A stretch of DNA of 64,000 nucleotides from Oegoconia quadripuncta (taxonomy: Eukaryota; Arthropoda; Insecta; Lepidoptera; Autostichidae), in contig OX438755.1 of NCBI GenBank assembly GCA_949316235.1, positions 16,695,151 to 16,759,150 of the forward strand, in the 5' to 3' direction. The position numbers and the translations under genes were made by a program. The notes beneath the pieces were generated by a model that was given only the letters and a program-made list of their open reading frames with translations, was not told where the DNA came from and ran no database searches. Shown in pieces: positions 10,101-20,539 of the stretch; the first letter of the stretch is position 1; the number at the start of each line of letters is the position of its first letter.

Positions 10101-13100
10101 CTTATGTACCTTAATTCACCATGAAGCCACTAACAATTGACGGACTCACTCTTTCTGCTTACAGTACGGTGATAACACACATACCCTGATAGACCGCTCC
10201 AAATACAATGGACTCCTATTACCTGGCTACCTGCCAGTGGAAGACGATCCAATCAACAAGATTTTGTAAGTTTTAAAATTTAAGTTTTTTTTGACTAAAA
10301 TTGTAACGCCTGTAACATTTGATGTAGTTATAAAAAGTTTCGTGTATTTGCTTTTCACATCGAGTAGGTACCTACCTATTCGTCTAAATAGTATTGGGTT
10401 AACCCTGGGCGGTGTAGTGTTATTCCTCTATGCCCTGGGTAACCCTGTCTTCCCCACTGCTTAACTAGATGAGCAGTAGGACATAGTTGTATTACCGAAT
10501 ATTTTATGATTTTTCAACTATTTTTATTTAAACATTGCTCCCCAACAGTGGACAAAATCGGTTAGCGATCGCCTGCCGTACAGCACACCAATTATAAGGA
10601 GAACTGTGAATTGAAATCTACTAGGATGTGTAGGCAAGTGACAAGCGTTTCTGCTTCATTTCTGGCAGCTGATTGGCTTTCAAATTATGGCTACTTGCCG
10701 ACACTTAATCAGTTGTGGGAAATGAAGCGTCATCATTTTCGTCACTTGTCTAGGTGGGCCGCCTTTCGTCATGAAAACAAGTTTCCGGTGGGTGGCCTTA
10801 TCCAAGCACTCTCATTCCTACTTCCCGTGCGGTCAGGGCTGGACTACTAAATTTGATCCGGTTGGAAGTTGGTTAAGCATGACTTGTACAAGTTCTTCGA
10901 AGACCCAGGGGCATGCACAGAAATCTAGATGACAAGGATTATTATTCATATATTACATATTTTCCTCTGATTGTCACATCACAAATCGTAACCCATAATT
11001 TATTTAAAAAGAGCAACCCTTGAGTTTCTTGATCGTTCTTCTCTGGGGGGTCAGCTTTGTGAATGAGCAGTAAATTTAATATTAGTAGTCTTTACCTATG
11101 AAATTGGAGATTTTTTTCTTCGTTAATCATAATGTACCAACTATAGCTATTTCCTAATTTGTTTTTTATTTGGAAAATAGAATATATTTTCAAGGTTTCA
11201 CATGAAATATTTTTTAATGTCTGAGCTAAGTCATATAATAAAAAAAACTTGAACACAGCTCTTTTCATGAGCTTCCCGTATTATTTCTTAGATTCACAGA
11301 CACTTTTATAAAGCGGTTACTTTTAAAAATTAACACTGCCTATATTTAACTTAATGTTATACGATAATACACACAAAGTTTAGCTAAATTTGGATTTGCC
11401 GTTCCCAAAAAAAATTCAAACATGTTTGTATGGAGAAAACAGTCTTAATGGAATTCTTCATACAAAACGCCAATTTCATAGGTAAGGACCTAATATTAAG
11501 CTTAATTTGTGACGTTTTCAAGTGATAATGTTATCCTCTGAAATAAAATATTTTGACCTTGTTATTTAGATTTCTATGGGGGCATGCAACTCCGATGTTC
11601 TGGAGCGGACGGTTGCCCATATTTGTATGCATACATTTCCAGGTCGACCAGGGAAAGCTAACTTTGTTTACTGCAGTGGTTATAAATTAGGTCCATTAGT
11701 TCGCATGTTATTTTGAATAATAATAATATTACTAATAGTACTATAGGTATTGTTACATTTTAGTGGGTAGTTTTCCACTAAGCAGATGTCACAAAACTGT
11801 TGAATTTTTTAGGCCCGACACGAAGCTAAACTTCATAGACCATGTGGAAGGTAACATGGCTGACGGTACTCTGGAAGACTCAGCCTCGTGGTACGAGAGG
11901 AACCTCAATATGCACAGGTATATAACGATGATGTTAGTGTCTGTCGAGATATCTATATTTTCTTATTATATACTCGAAATGTTGATCGTAGCTTATAGAA
12001 GTTAGGTACACTCCCCGTGTGAAAGCTTTCTCACTCTCCATTTTCTATATCTTTCATCAATCAATCAATCAATCAATCAAGTACAATTTATTCCACAAAA
12101 ATTCTACAATGCATTTCATAAATAGGTATATAGCTTCAAAATTATTTTTTTTAATTTTTTTTATGCATAACGGCATGCATTATTGTACAACCAGGCGGTC
12201 TTATCGCTATTAAGCGATTTCTACCAGACAACCTTTGGGTAGAGAAAAAAGTAGAACGGGATAAAAGCAAGTAGGTTGTGCATCAATTACTTAAATATAT
12301 AAAATAATAAAAACCAACTTCTTCGTCAAATTTCTATGGATGTGGATATGTTTAATATAATAAATATAAAATATATAATAGTAGATATGGATAAGTTAAG
12401 TAACTATTTGCTTCTGTGGTCACAACTCACAATAATGGAGATTTTCGAATAATATTGTTAGAGTTATGCCGCCGAGTAGTAAATAAGTTTCTAAACTACT
12501 TGGCTTACTGTAGCACACACATAATCTTTGATGCTTTTATACCTGTGTTTTATTTTTTGTTCTTCTATAAACGTGTTATTCTTTTTAAAAACATTTAAAA
12601 TACCCTTCAGGAACTCTCTATTCGAGATTTAGTTATTTATAATCTATGTTCCGATATGGCGATATTGTTACTGGAAGTCCGCTGCGAAATAAAACGATAT
12701 TAATTTATTTTATTTAATTTTGCCCCCACCAGTTAGAACAGTAATTATACAAAGCCAACAGACAATGGTGTCGATTCGGATGTACACCAACTAAACTAAA
12801 CTAAAACCAGTTTTAAAGTAGTACTGTCGCTTTCCCTCTGGAACAGTACGATGCGACGGCACCACTCAAAACTCGTTTTAGTTTAGTTTAGTTGGTGTAC
12901 ATTCGAATCGACACCAACATGTTTAATTATTTGTTTCTCTGCCAGTATGATTCCGATATGAATTAAATTTGTTAAATTAGTAATAATAATTTGAGAACAA
13001 TAAAATTCACTCGCACAATCACACATAAGTATTGAAAATTTACCAAATACCAACCTATATGATACCTTCTCGTGTCTAGCTTTTTATGGTTTATCACTTG

Positions 13101-16100
13101 CAGTTGTTTTTGAGTTGATTTTAGATATAGATTTTTGCTCTTGTTTACTTTTAGTTAATGTATAAATTTATTCAGAGTAATAGTAATTAATTCCTTGGTG
13201 GCAGCAACTACTCTTACTTGGGGGGGGGGACTGAAAATCAGCCAATCCTACCTTTTCATCACAGTTTGACCTAATTTATTATCAATTAATTACTTGTTAA
13301 ATTAACTTTGTGGTGAATAAATACCTTTTATTATTTATTATTATTGTTAATTAATTTGGTAAAATTTGCATTCGTCGGTTGATTTATTTATAACACATTT
13401 AAATGTTTATTAGTTAGCGTTTACATATCAATCCGTACTTGTTTACAAACAAAGTGGTTATTGCGTAGAATAGGAATTAAATATGACTCATAGGAGGGGG
13501 AACAAGCTCTGTAATAATTGGACTGTGCAGTCGTTTTATTCAACAATGAATTTATAAAAAAAATATAGTTCTAAACCTAGATCTCTACGCACCTGGCAGC
13601 AACAAATCACCATAAGGAATCGAATTTTTAAAGTCGAATATGTAATTGGGTACAGAGATATTTTAAATTCGCATTCTCACAGACGGTGTGCAGTTTCATT
13701 AAAATAACTCAGAAATCCATTACAATTAAATAAAATATCCTTGGACATACTACGCAATTCCATCTAGTTCCACATTGCAACTATAGGCTTGTGTTGTGGA
13801 TACCAGATGGTTATAATTTATAAATACATTTTTTTCGTACACAAGAAAACATCCGCAACTCGGGTATACATGTCCGTATTCATCACACAAAATGCCCTTA
13901 GCGGGATTCGAACCCGCGACATTTTGGCAATAGTGGTCAGAGTTTTATTTTCCAGGTTTTTAGAATAATCAAAATATAACTTATTGAGTTTTTCTTAATA
14001 TCGACTGGTGTTGTGGATAGTGGCCCTATCAGCGACAGCAACGGTTCGAATTCCGCTAGGGGTAAATGTTTAGTGGGTATCCCTCCCGACAGATAGAGAT
14101 CCAAAAATCCGATATTACCTTTTAATTTTAATTTATTGTTTACAAGATTTTGATTTTTCTACAGATTCTGGTGTGTGGATTACAACCACGATTTGGTACC
14201 TTATTCCTGCATTAATTCGACCTCTGTCATCAACCAAGACGAAACTGTCCTCGTAAGTAACATCTTACTCGTATTATTCCGGGTCTTTCCACTTTTTGTT
14301 GGCACATTACTAATTCTACAGTCTCGCGTACCTCGTAGGGCGATGATGCGTAATGGGCGACGGGCGCAACAAGGTCACCCGTTGTAAACATCTTAGTTGA
14401 TCAATTTGTCACTAGATGTCGCTGTATAATGAGCTCAGATTTTCTACATCGCGGTGTAGAGATTTTCCTACGTTTGATGACCTTCCGACGGTAACACAGT
14501 TACGTTATCGCTTCTCGGCCTTTTGGCTAAGATCAAAGTGTAGTATCTGTTCTTTTCAGCTTAATATCTGAAAGTTCCCTCAATGAGGGACCAGTATATT
14601 AAACTGATTTTTGTGACCAGACGGGATGTTCGGGGCTCGCTCCACTCCCGTCGCGGGTCGGCCCGGCATTGCAGTGCCGCCGGGATCGGCCTACATAATA
14701 AACTTTTCTAACATTTTCTGAAATAAAATAAAATCGTCATACATTTAATGACGACAGTTCCACACATACACACATTTAGTAAAGAAGCTATTAATAATGT
14801 AGGTAGCAGGTAGGTACTTATTTACATTATCCAATTATTTCTTAGAAGTAATAAACTTTGGCACACCAACTTAAAAGATAAAATCTTCGAAACTGTAACA
14901 GTTTTTCATGAAATTAAATAAAAAATGTTTTATTTCGTAACATATGAAAACGTCATGACATACCTAGGCCCGTATTAATAAATCATTCTCAAGATTGAGA
15001 ACAGTCTTGTGACCGGTCTCAAGTAAACGTGATAAATAAACCTAACTTGAGACCTGAAAAGCACGTGCATACTCAAGCAGTACTCACTTGAGAGGTGCGC
15101 ATATTAATAAACGAAACTCAAGACTATCATTTATTCGTCGCTGAGGCGAAAACTTGAGAAGTGATCTCAGCTGAGTAGGTCTCAAGATTGGGTTATAAAT
15201 TAGCACGGAGCTTGAGATAGCGTCAACTGCTTAAGACGCATTTCGGTTGATACAGCCTCAAGACTTGTATTGTGATTGATTTATTAATGCGGGCCCTACT
15301 ACCCGGACAAAAATTGGACACACATACACGTCTACACAAACAACACCTGTTGCTTTTCCTCGGGGGTTAAAATGATACATGGCCATTGATTATATACTCA
15401 GTTGGAAAAAGAAGTTCCTTCAATTATGAATAAATTATACACTATTACCCATTTCCAGCTGTCCATGAACGAGGCGGCCAAAGGCTTGCGTCCGAGCAGC
15501 AAAGCAACAGAATTCGTTAAAGCACTGGGCACTTCTGGCGTTGAGCACGTCGCTCTCTATACAGATGACATCGTCGCTACTGTGAGTTGCTTATTATTCT
15601 ATATTTTGACTTATTCTTATTCTATTTTGTAATACTTGCATTAAATTAATGTAAAATACAACTTTTAACGAATTTTTAATGATTAAGGAAGAAAAAAAAC
15701 TCCAATTTCATAGGTAAAGACCCAATATATAGGTTTCTATATTACCTTATGTAACCTAACCGTATTAATCGTTTTTGAAGTGCGAGATATCTTTAAATTC
15801 GTATTGATCCCAAGAGTGTCATAGGATACATTTTATGATAAAAAATCAATCATAGCGTCCGAAAATATATTTGTGGTTTTCAGCTGATTGCCCCAGGAAC
15901 GACGATATTTATACATATTGTTATAGGTACGCTACCTTTTAGCATGATCAAAAGGAATTTTCCCCTGGCAAGAAGTAGTTAGTAGGGTTGTTATTTTAAT
16001 AAATTGTTTTTATATTACAAAATGTGCAATCTTTTTAATTACTGGTTTTTAGTTTCGTTAAGGTCTATTCGATTCTAGACCACGATACAGACCCCAGACA

Positions 16101-18355
16101 GACAATATACATGCACATTAGATGTTTGGACGCGTCTTAGAGAATTATCTACAAAATTTGCCTAGTCCGCCCTACAGAAATTGCTGGAAACCAGACCCAC
16201 ATTATTATGTCTGATTCTTAGAGACATTTTACAATCTAAATTTTTAATCAAAAATTTTTGGTTACACAACCTTCCCAGATGCGTAGCCTCAAATCCCGTG
16301 GTGCCGACATCATATCCTGGCCGCCAACCTACTACGACCTCATCAGGGGTAAACTGAAGCAAAGCTCCGTGAGGGTGGCGGAGAGCATCGATGCACTGCA
16401 AGAAGGGAACATCCTCATAGACTTTGACGAAAGAGGTTACATGCTGCAGGCCTTCACGAAGCATGTCCAGACTCGGCCTACGGTGTTCATTGAAATACTG
16501 CAGAGGAGGAACCATAGGGTAAATATATTGAATAGGGTAGGATAAGCTTGTGCCATGGCGTAATTTCCATCTTTTCATGGGACGATTGCATGAACGAGTG
16601 GCGTAGTAGCTTCTTTATACGTTTTCGATAAGGAAAGTTAAGTAACGTTGTGCACGAAGAATCATTGGATGGGTGGACATTAGTGGTATTTTCATACGTG
16701 TATTTCCGTGGTTCAGAAGGCAGTCGTTCAGAAGGCTTGAATATATCGACAGTCAGGTGGCCACTAGTCTGCATAAAGGCGCTGGGTTCGTGTGGTAGAT
16801 TATGGCCCATACCCTCTTCTGGTGAGAGGAGCTATTGCCCAACAGTTGATATGATGGGAGGATTTGCTGGCAAACGTTTTGTTGATAAAATATTTTATTT
16901 ATGACGCTGCTTCCCGTTCGTGCTGCTTCGTTCAATTTTGTTTCTAGACAGTTTTAGATGACATAATGAAGTCGATTAAAAATAATATGGTATGTAAAAC
17001 AGAATAGTCCCGTAAGGATACACTTTTAACTTCCTATAATTTTAAAGGTCGTGATTTTTTGCACATGGATAGAGTACCTGTCAGTGATAGAATAAAAAAA
17101 AATCTAACAAATCGGTAGCTTGATTTAGATATAATATAGATATTTAGTGATAAAACATAGACTATATGATTAAAATTACCAATGTAAATTTCATTGCGTC
17201 GAAGAATATACTTAGAACTCCATTAAGACTAAGTATTTAAAAATAAATCGATCAATAACTTTTTTACATTAATGCAAAAATTCACCGAGGGCAAATCAAT
17301 AAACTATTTAAAAAAAATATAAAGTAGCCATTGGTGTCGATTCGGATGTACAACGAACTAACTAAATTTAAAGCAGATACATCCTTTTCTAACACTATTA
17401 ACATGAAAGGGACGACTATAAATTAAGGCCTGTCAAATTAAGTTAAGAGCTGTCAAAGCAAGTCGCTCCATAGTATTTTAATCGTGACGTCGCTAGGTGT
17501 ACACCTAATATTGATAGAGAAGTGCTTGTTTTGATCCTTTTACTTAATTTGACAGGACTTAATTATATGTCGTCCTTTTCATGTATTAGTGGTTAGAAAA
17601 GGATACATATAATTTAAATTTAGTTAGTTCGTTGTACATCCGAATCGACACCATTGATTATTTTTCTAGAGAATTGATTTAGGAGATCTTAGACCATCTT
17701 CTAAAACGCAATGAAGTTCACAGTGGTGACTTTAATTTGAGGTAGGCTGTAGGTTTTAAAACTAAATACCTATACTATACATAAATAAAGCTGCAGAATT
17801 GTTAGAAAACATTTTTATTTGATTACTGACGGTACTCTATCCTTCTACAAAAAATCAGGATGTTTAAAATTACAGCAAGTTATACCACAAAAATTGCGTA
17901 TTACTATAGTGTCATGTCACAGAATAACTATTCATTGTTTTGTGTTTTTTCCTGTTAAGTCTACCTTATACTAACATTTAATTATAATTTACCAAACAAT
18001 AAATAGTTTCTGGGTAGTATACAGTTGTAAAAGTATGTACTTTATAAGCCATTGAACCACGTGTAGTCTTACTTGAAGAATATATTTAATTATACCTAGA
18101 AATTGTATGAAGATATCGCGTGACAAACATAATATTAAAAAATTATAGTAAAATTGAAAAGAAGTATTTTTGTCATCGATTAAATAATATTAAACATCGT
18201 TCAAAATATTGCAGGGTTTTGGGGCAATGAACTACAAATGGGTGTTCGAAGCCATTCAGCTTCTCGAGAAACCGAATGAGGAGGCAGAAAAGACAACCAA
18301 GGAAGCAGCGAAGATTGAAGAAACTAAGGAAGACGTAAAAACAGAACAAAATTGA
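7130..18355 (+). CDS. HPPD-A, divergent 4-hydroxyphenylpyruvate dioxygenase-like protein
   Basis: Coding exons: 7130-7216, 7985-8086, 9089-9301, 10165-10265, 11813-11917, 14165-14252, 15459-15581, 16279-16518, 18215-18355. All introns are GT-AG and all phases join, giving 399 aa without stop or frameshift (family about 380-400 aa). The fold is that of HPPD, two vicinal-oxygen-chelate halves with the iron site in the second. The triad is kept: His178 (FIDHVEGN), His262 (GVEHVAL), Glu345 (VFIEIL). Gln330 (YMLQ) is also kept. Odd points: the Gln before the second iron His is Glu261, the other pocket Gln aligns with Lys247, the C-terminal NF is NY (Tyr360), and residues 209-255 are poorly conserved. 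The last exon adds a Lys/Glu-rich tail (about 370-399). Canonical HPPD turns 4-hydroxyphenylpyruvate into homogentisate in the cytosol; whether this paralogue does so is unclear. Its tandem neighbour HPPD-B looks canonical. Confidence 0.9.
7262..7413. mobile_element. MITE, AGGCCCGTATTAATAAA-type ends
   Basis: The ends are 'aagtccgtattaataaac' and, inverted, 'gatttattaatacggcctt', followed inside by 'ctcaagattgaga' and its partner. It lies in the first coding intron of HPPD-A. A longer relative is at 14966-15297, and a family with the same outer 'GGCCCGTATT' motif is at 61883-62035. Confidence 0.65.
7745..7980 (+). mobile_element. LINE 3' end ending in TTGTA repeats
   Basis: A typical lepidopteran LINE 3' end: 'cctggaagagatcgctttta', 'gtgataaggccgcct', then 'acaataaagtgtatttg' and a (TTGTA)n terminus. 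It sits in HPPD-A and its tail ends a few bases before the acceptor AG at 7983-7984. The pyrimidine-rich tract of that acceptor is therefore at least partly LINE sequence. Confidence 0.7.
8115..8442 (+). mobile_element. Jockey-like LINE C-terminal relic with poly-A
   Basis: Codons read FHFRTTRRGEGFHPYIV, then RTKKFDSSFIIRTAKAWNSL, the usual C-terminal tail of Jockey-like reverse transcriptases. The 3' end has 'gtcaaacgcgaatccaatca' and a poly-A run ending near 8442. Shorter copies of the same 3' end are at 54340-54500 and 56620-56700. It lies in an HPPD-A intron. Confidence 0.75.
10400..10965. other. Intronic sequence, nothing recognised
   Basis: This part of an HPPD-A intron holds an open frame of 79 codons at 10611-10850 (+). 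It has no domain, no homologue I recognise and no splice context, so I do not call a gene. Confidence 0.3.
10970..11078 (+). mobile_element. LINE 3' tail fragment
   Basis: It shares 'agagcaacccttgagtttct', 'gttcttctctgggg' and 'gcagtaaatttaat' with the LINE tails at 5860 and 26520. Only the last ~110 bp are present, and a TIR element follows immediately. Confidence 0.55.
11079..11498. mobile_element. Non-autonomous DNA element, TTACCTATGAAATTGG ends
   Basis: The ends carry the inverted motif 'gtctttacctatgaaattgg' / 'ccaatttcataggtaaggac', with AATATTAG-like flanks on both sides. A second copy at 28707-29180 matches along most of its length (for example 'aaggtttcacatgaaata' and 'tgtatggagaaaacagtct'). 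Fragments occur at 15690-15735 and 47590-47765. No coding capacity remains. The superfamily is uncertain. Confidence 0.6.
12040..12255 (-). mobile_element. LINE 3' end with (TCAA)n tail
   Basis: On the minus strand the fragment ends in a TTGA tandem tail (the 'tcaatcaatcaatcaatc' run at 12056-12080). It contains the complement of the 'ggtag...taagaccgcctggttg' block seen in related LINE ends. It lies in an HPPD-A intron. Confidence 0.55.
12767..12915. mobile_element. MITE, GGTGTCGATTCGGATGTACA family, short form
   Basis: A foldback element of about 149 bp. Its ends read 'ggtgtcgattcggatgtaca' and the inverse 'tgtacattcgaatcgacacc', followed inwards by 'ccaactaaact' repeats. The flanks are AAT and AAC, close to a 3-bp target duplication. 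Other short copies: 43548-43687 and 44564-44703. Long copies: 17333-17652 and 34717-35036. Confidence 0.8.
13725..13945 (-). mobile_element. tRNA-headed SINE, family B, 5'-truncated
   Basis: It matches family B from the AT-rich tail up to the box B complement 'gcgggattcgaacccgcgac' at 13900-13919. The tRNA head is cut off after 'agtggtcagag'. Confidence 0.7.
14000..14085 (+). mobile_element. SINE family C, head fragment
   Basis: 'ggtgttgtggatagtggccc' and 'ggttcgaattccgctagggg' are the head and box B of SINE family C. The body is missing. Confidence 0.55.
14507..14693 (+). ncRNA. U2 spliceosomal snRNA
   Basis: Full-length U2 snRNA of about 187 nt, the component that pairs with the intron branch site in the major spliceosome. 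The 5' stem-loop I ('cttctcggccttttggctaa') and the branch-site recognition GTAGTA (14540-14545) match the consensus I remember. An Sm-like site 'gatttttg' lies near 14606. Three stems differ by paired changes: TTTCAG/CTGAAA (14554-14559 with 14568-14573), TCCCTC/GAGGGA (14576-14581 with 14585-14590), and stem IV CCCGGCA...TGCC.CCGGG (14662-14684) around the loop TTGCAG. The gene lies in sense orientation in the HPPD-A intron between 14252 and 15459. I could not identify a snRNA promoter element with confidence. A transcribed variant is more likely than a pseudogene. Confidence 0.9.
14966..15297. mobile_element. MITE, AGGCCCGTATTAATAAA-type ends, long form
   Basis: 332-bp element with ends 'aggcccgtattaataaatc' and inverted 'gatttattaatgcgggccct'. 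Internally it has many 'ctcaag'/'cttgag' motifs on both strands, so it can fold extensively. It sits between U2 and the next HPPD-A exon. Confidence 0.7.
16590..16862 (+). mobile_element. 5S rRNA-derived SINE, degenerate
   Basis: 'aaagttaagtaacgttg' and 'ggatgggtggac' match the internal promoter region of 5S rRNA. The body then reads 'cagtcaggtggccactagtc' and 'gattatggcccataccctc' as in the better copy at 49856-50184. It lies in an HPPD-A intron just after the 16279-16518 exon. Confidence 0.6.
17333..17652. mobile_element. MITE, GGTGTCGATTCGGATGTACA family, long form
   Basis: 320-bp element with about 40-bp perfect terminal inverted repeats and a largely palindromic interior. It is flanked by ATT on both sides (17330-17332 and 17653-17655). 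The copy at 34717-35036 has the same length and is nearly identical, so the family moved recently. Confidence 0.85.
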
Positions 18356-18510
18356 AGAATATCTCACGTTACAACATCAAAGGTGGTTAATCATGATCCA
18401 GAAAGGAACTCCATTAATTTTTTTAACATTTGTTCTTATGAAAAGATTTTTTTTCCTGGTGTTCGATAGCTACTGAATAACAATTTGTGTAAAATGTTGA
18501 ATCCAGTTTA

Positions 18511-18516
18511 AATAAA
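18511..18516 (+). terminator. Polyadenylation signal of HPPD-A
   Basis: AATAAA about 155 bp after the stop codon at 18353-18355, followed by AT-rich sequence. It is the first canonical hexamer after the coding region. Confidence 0.65.
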
Positions 18517-18547
18517 ATTATAATAATTCTAATATGTTTAATTCATG

Positions 18548-18660
18548 TGCTGTGTGGTTTCGGCACTCAAATAGAATAGAATCAACCCATCTGTTCCCGT
18601 GGATGTCGTAAAAGGCGATTAAGGGACTTTCCACCAAAAACCATCTATCCCCCTATCACA
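18548..18660 (-). repeat. Dispersed repeat 'gtgtggtttcggcac'
   Basis: 'gctgtgtggtttcggcac' followed by 'acccatctgttcccgtgga' and 'cgtaaaaggcgattaaggga'. Related pieces occur at 19917-20040, 59510-59580 and, inverted, 62640-62765. It is a common moth repeat of unknown class. Confidence 0.5.
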
Positions 18661-20215
18661 TGTGCATTTCTGTATATTTTATAAGATGAACCGTGGATGT
18701 TGTTTCAATCATTAAACACTCAAACACTATTATTTGGGATATCTCTAAGCACCCCATTTTTGATAAAAGTCGTGACGTTATGTATGTACGTTTAATTCAT
18801 TCCATTCAAATTTAAAAATGACGACCTATACTATACACGTTTTATTGTCTTATCGTCTCCCGGCCAGCTAATATTGGAAGGGTCGTGACGAGCGGACCGT
18901 GTTACCTATCTTTCGAAAAACAATGCGCGTTATGTACCTACTTATTTGACGGCGTTGTGCATGTGTGTGTGTGTATGTATATAGTCAGTCAGCGCAGTCC
19001 CTTTGCGGTTTTTTTTAATGAGTAGCCATGTTTAATGAAAATCGGTTATGGTGGACCCATATAAATTTGGTTGAGACCTGATGATGCGCTCTGGAAATGG
19101 AGAAATACCTTACTGAAGTCGGTTATATTGCCAATTTTTGGGGGTTCAATTACTTACGACATTGTTATGCTTAGCATAATACGCTGTATTAATTTTTTAT
19201 ACTAAAAACTGTATCTTTAAGCTGTACAAATCGCTTAATAAAGATTTTATACAGTTTAAACTATGAATAATCATAATACATTCTTATAAAGATAAAAACT
19301 TTCTTTGACGCTTTTGTACATCTCTAAAAGAACTGTAAGTTCTAATTGGGCTGGTATATAGATGTTGAAAATGCTTGCGTGCTGCTTAGGTTCTCTGCTC
19401 AAATATGCTTCATCAGGTTCTAGATCTCTGATAAAAACTTAATAACTATGGACTACGTGTATATACCCAGAGTACGCTTTTCTTTTAAAGCATCTTCAGC
19501 AATCATATAAATAAAATGTCAAAGAACGCCGTGGAATATTCTAGGGGCTTTTTAAATTACGCAACATTTTGTAACACATCGGTATGCAAAGTAGTCGACC
19601 GACCGGTGCCGGAATCAAACCGCAACTAACGTGGGGTAGAGACTGCGCGGGCGTTGATAAAATTTATTCCGAGATCGGCGGAAGCTGTGAATACATTGCG
19701 TGTTCAAAACTGACTTGTAAAGCTTGCTACCAAAATAGAGTAGTATTTATAAGTAATTTATTAGAGTGAACCTATCAGTAGCATAGTTATTTTCCATGTT
19801 TTCCAAACTTCTGCATTTATGTATACATTTTTATGTAGTGAGGTTAACGACTAATCTAAACTCTGCATATCCCTGAGCTTTCGCCCTTTTGACTTGTTTA
19901 GCAAGTGGTGGTGGAAGGTGCTGCGTGCATGGTTTCGGCACGTAAAAAGAATTAAACCAACACAGCTCTTCACTTGGGAGTCGTAAAACGCGACTATGGG
20001 ACTTTACAAATTTCGTGAGATGAACCGTGGATGTTGTTTTAAGATTAATTCTTAAGATTAATTCTTAAACTCACCCGAATACTAATGTTGTTAATATCTC
20101 TGATCAACCCATTTGGGATAAAGGTCGTGACATTATGTATGAAAGAAAAGAAAGAAAGAAAAAAATTATTTGATTTCAAATACAAAATATTTGCAGACCA
20201 ACAAGATACAAAATG
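18661..20215. other. Spacer between HPPD-A and HPPD-B, no gene recognised
   Basis: The stretch contains a (GT)n microsatellite near 18960 and a piece of the 'gtttcggcac' repeat at 19917-20040. A 61-codon open frame at 19584-19769 has no recognisable features. Nothing here supports a gene. Confidence 0.35.
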
Positions 20216-20218
20216 TTT

Positions 20219-20537
20219 AACCGCCTCCGTGGCTCAATGTAAACAACATAGGGTTGTACGATTCGGAGATCGCTGGTTTGATCCCCAGCGGGCTACATGT
20301 TTAAATACTTACTCGGTTTGGTTGGTGGTAGGGCATTTTAAATATCCGCCTGGCTAGCTACCACCATCTTATCTAAATCTGCCGTTAGCATTGTTGTGTT
20401 CCGGTTGTCAGAGATAAGATTGCCAGTCCCCCAAATATTTGGGTTTCTGGGTCAGTACTCTTCCACCTTCGGCCTCATCTTCACTTAACTTCAGGTGTGA
20501 ATGAGGTCAAGTGCTAATCAATTGCGCTTAAAAAAAT
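20219..20537 (+). mobile_element. tRNA-headed SINE, family A
   Basis: Nearly full length, from the head 'accgcctccgtggctcaatg' through the box B region 'gctggtttgatccccagcgg' to the end 'aggtcaagtgctaatc' and a short A-rich tail. Confidence 0.85.
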
Positions 20538-20539
20538 TG

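Noticed and set aside
14395..14506. A specific PSE promoter element for U2
   Set aside because: The region before U2 was read for a snRNA promoter motif. Nothing matched well enough to call without a species-specific model.
7130..18355. HPPD-A as a pseudogene
   Set aside because: All nine coding exons are open, all splice sites are GT-AG, phases fit, and the iron triad is intact. Divergence alone does not make it a pseudogene.
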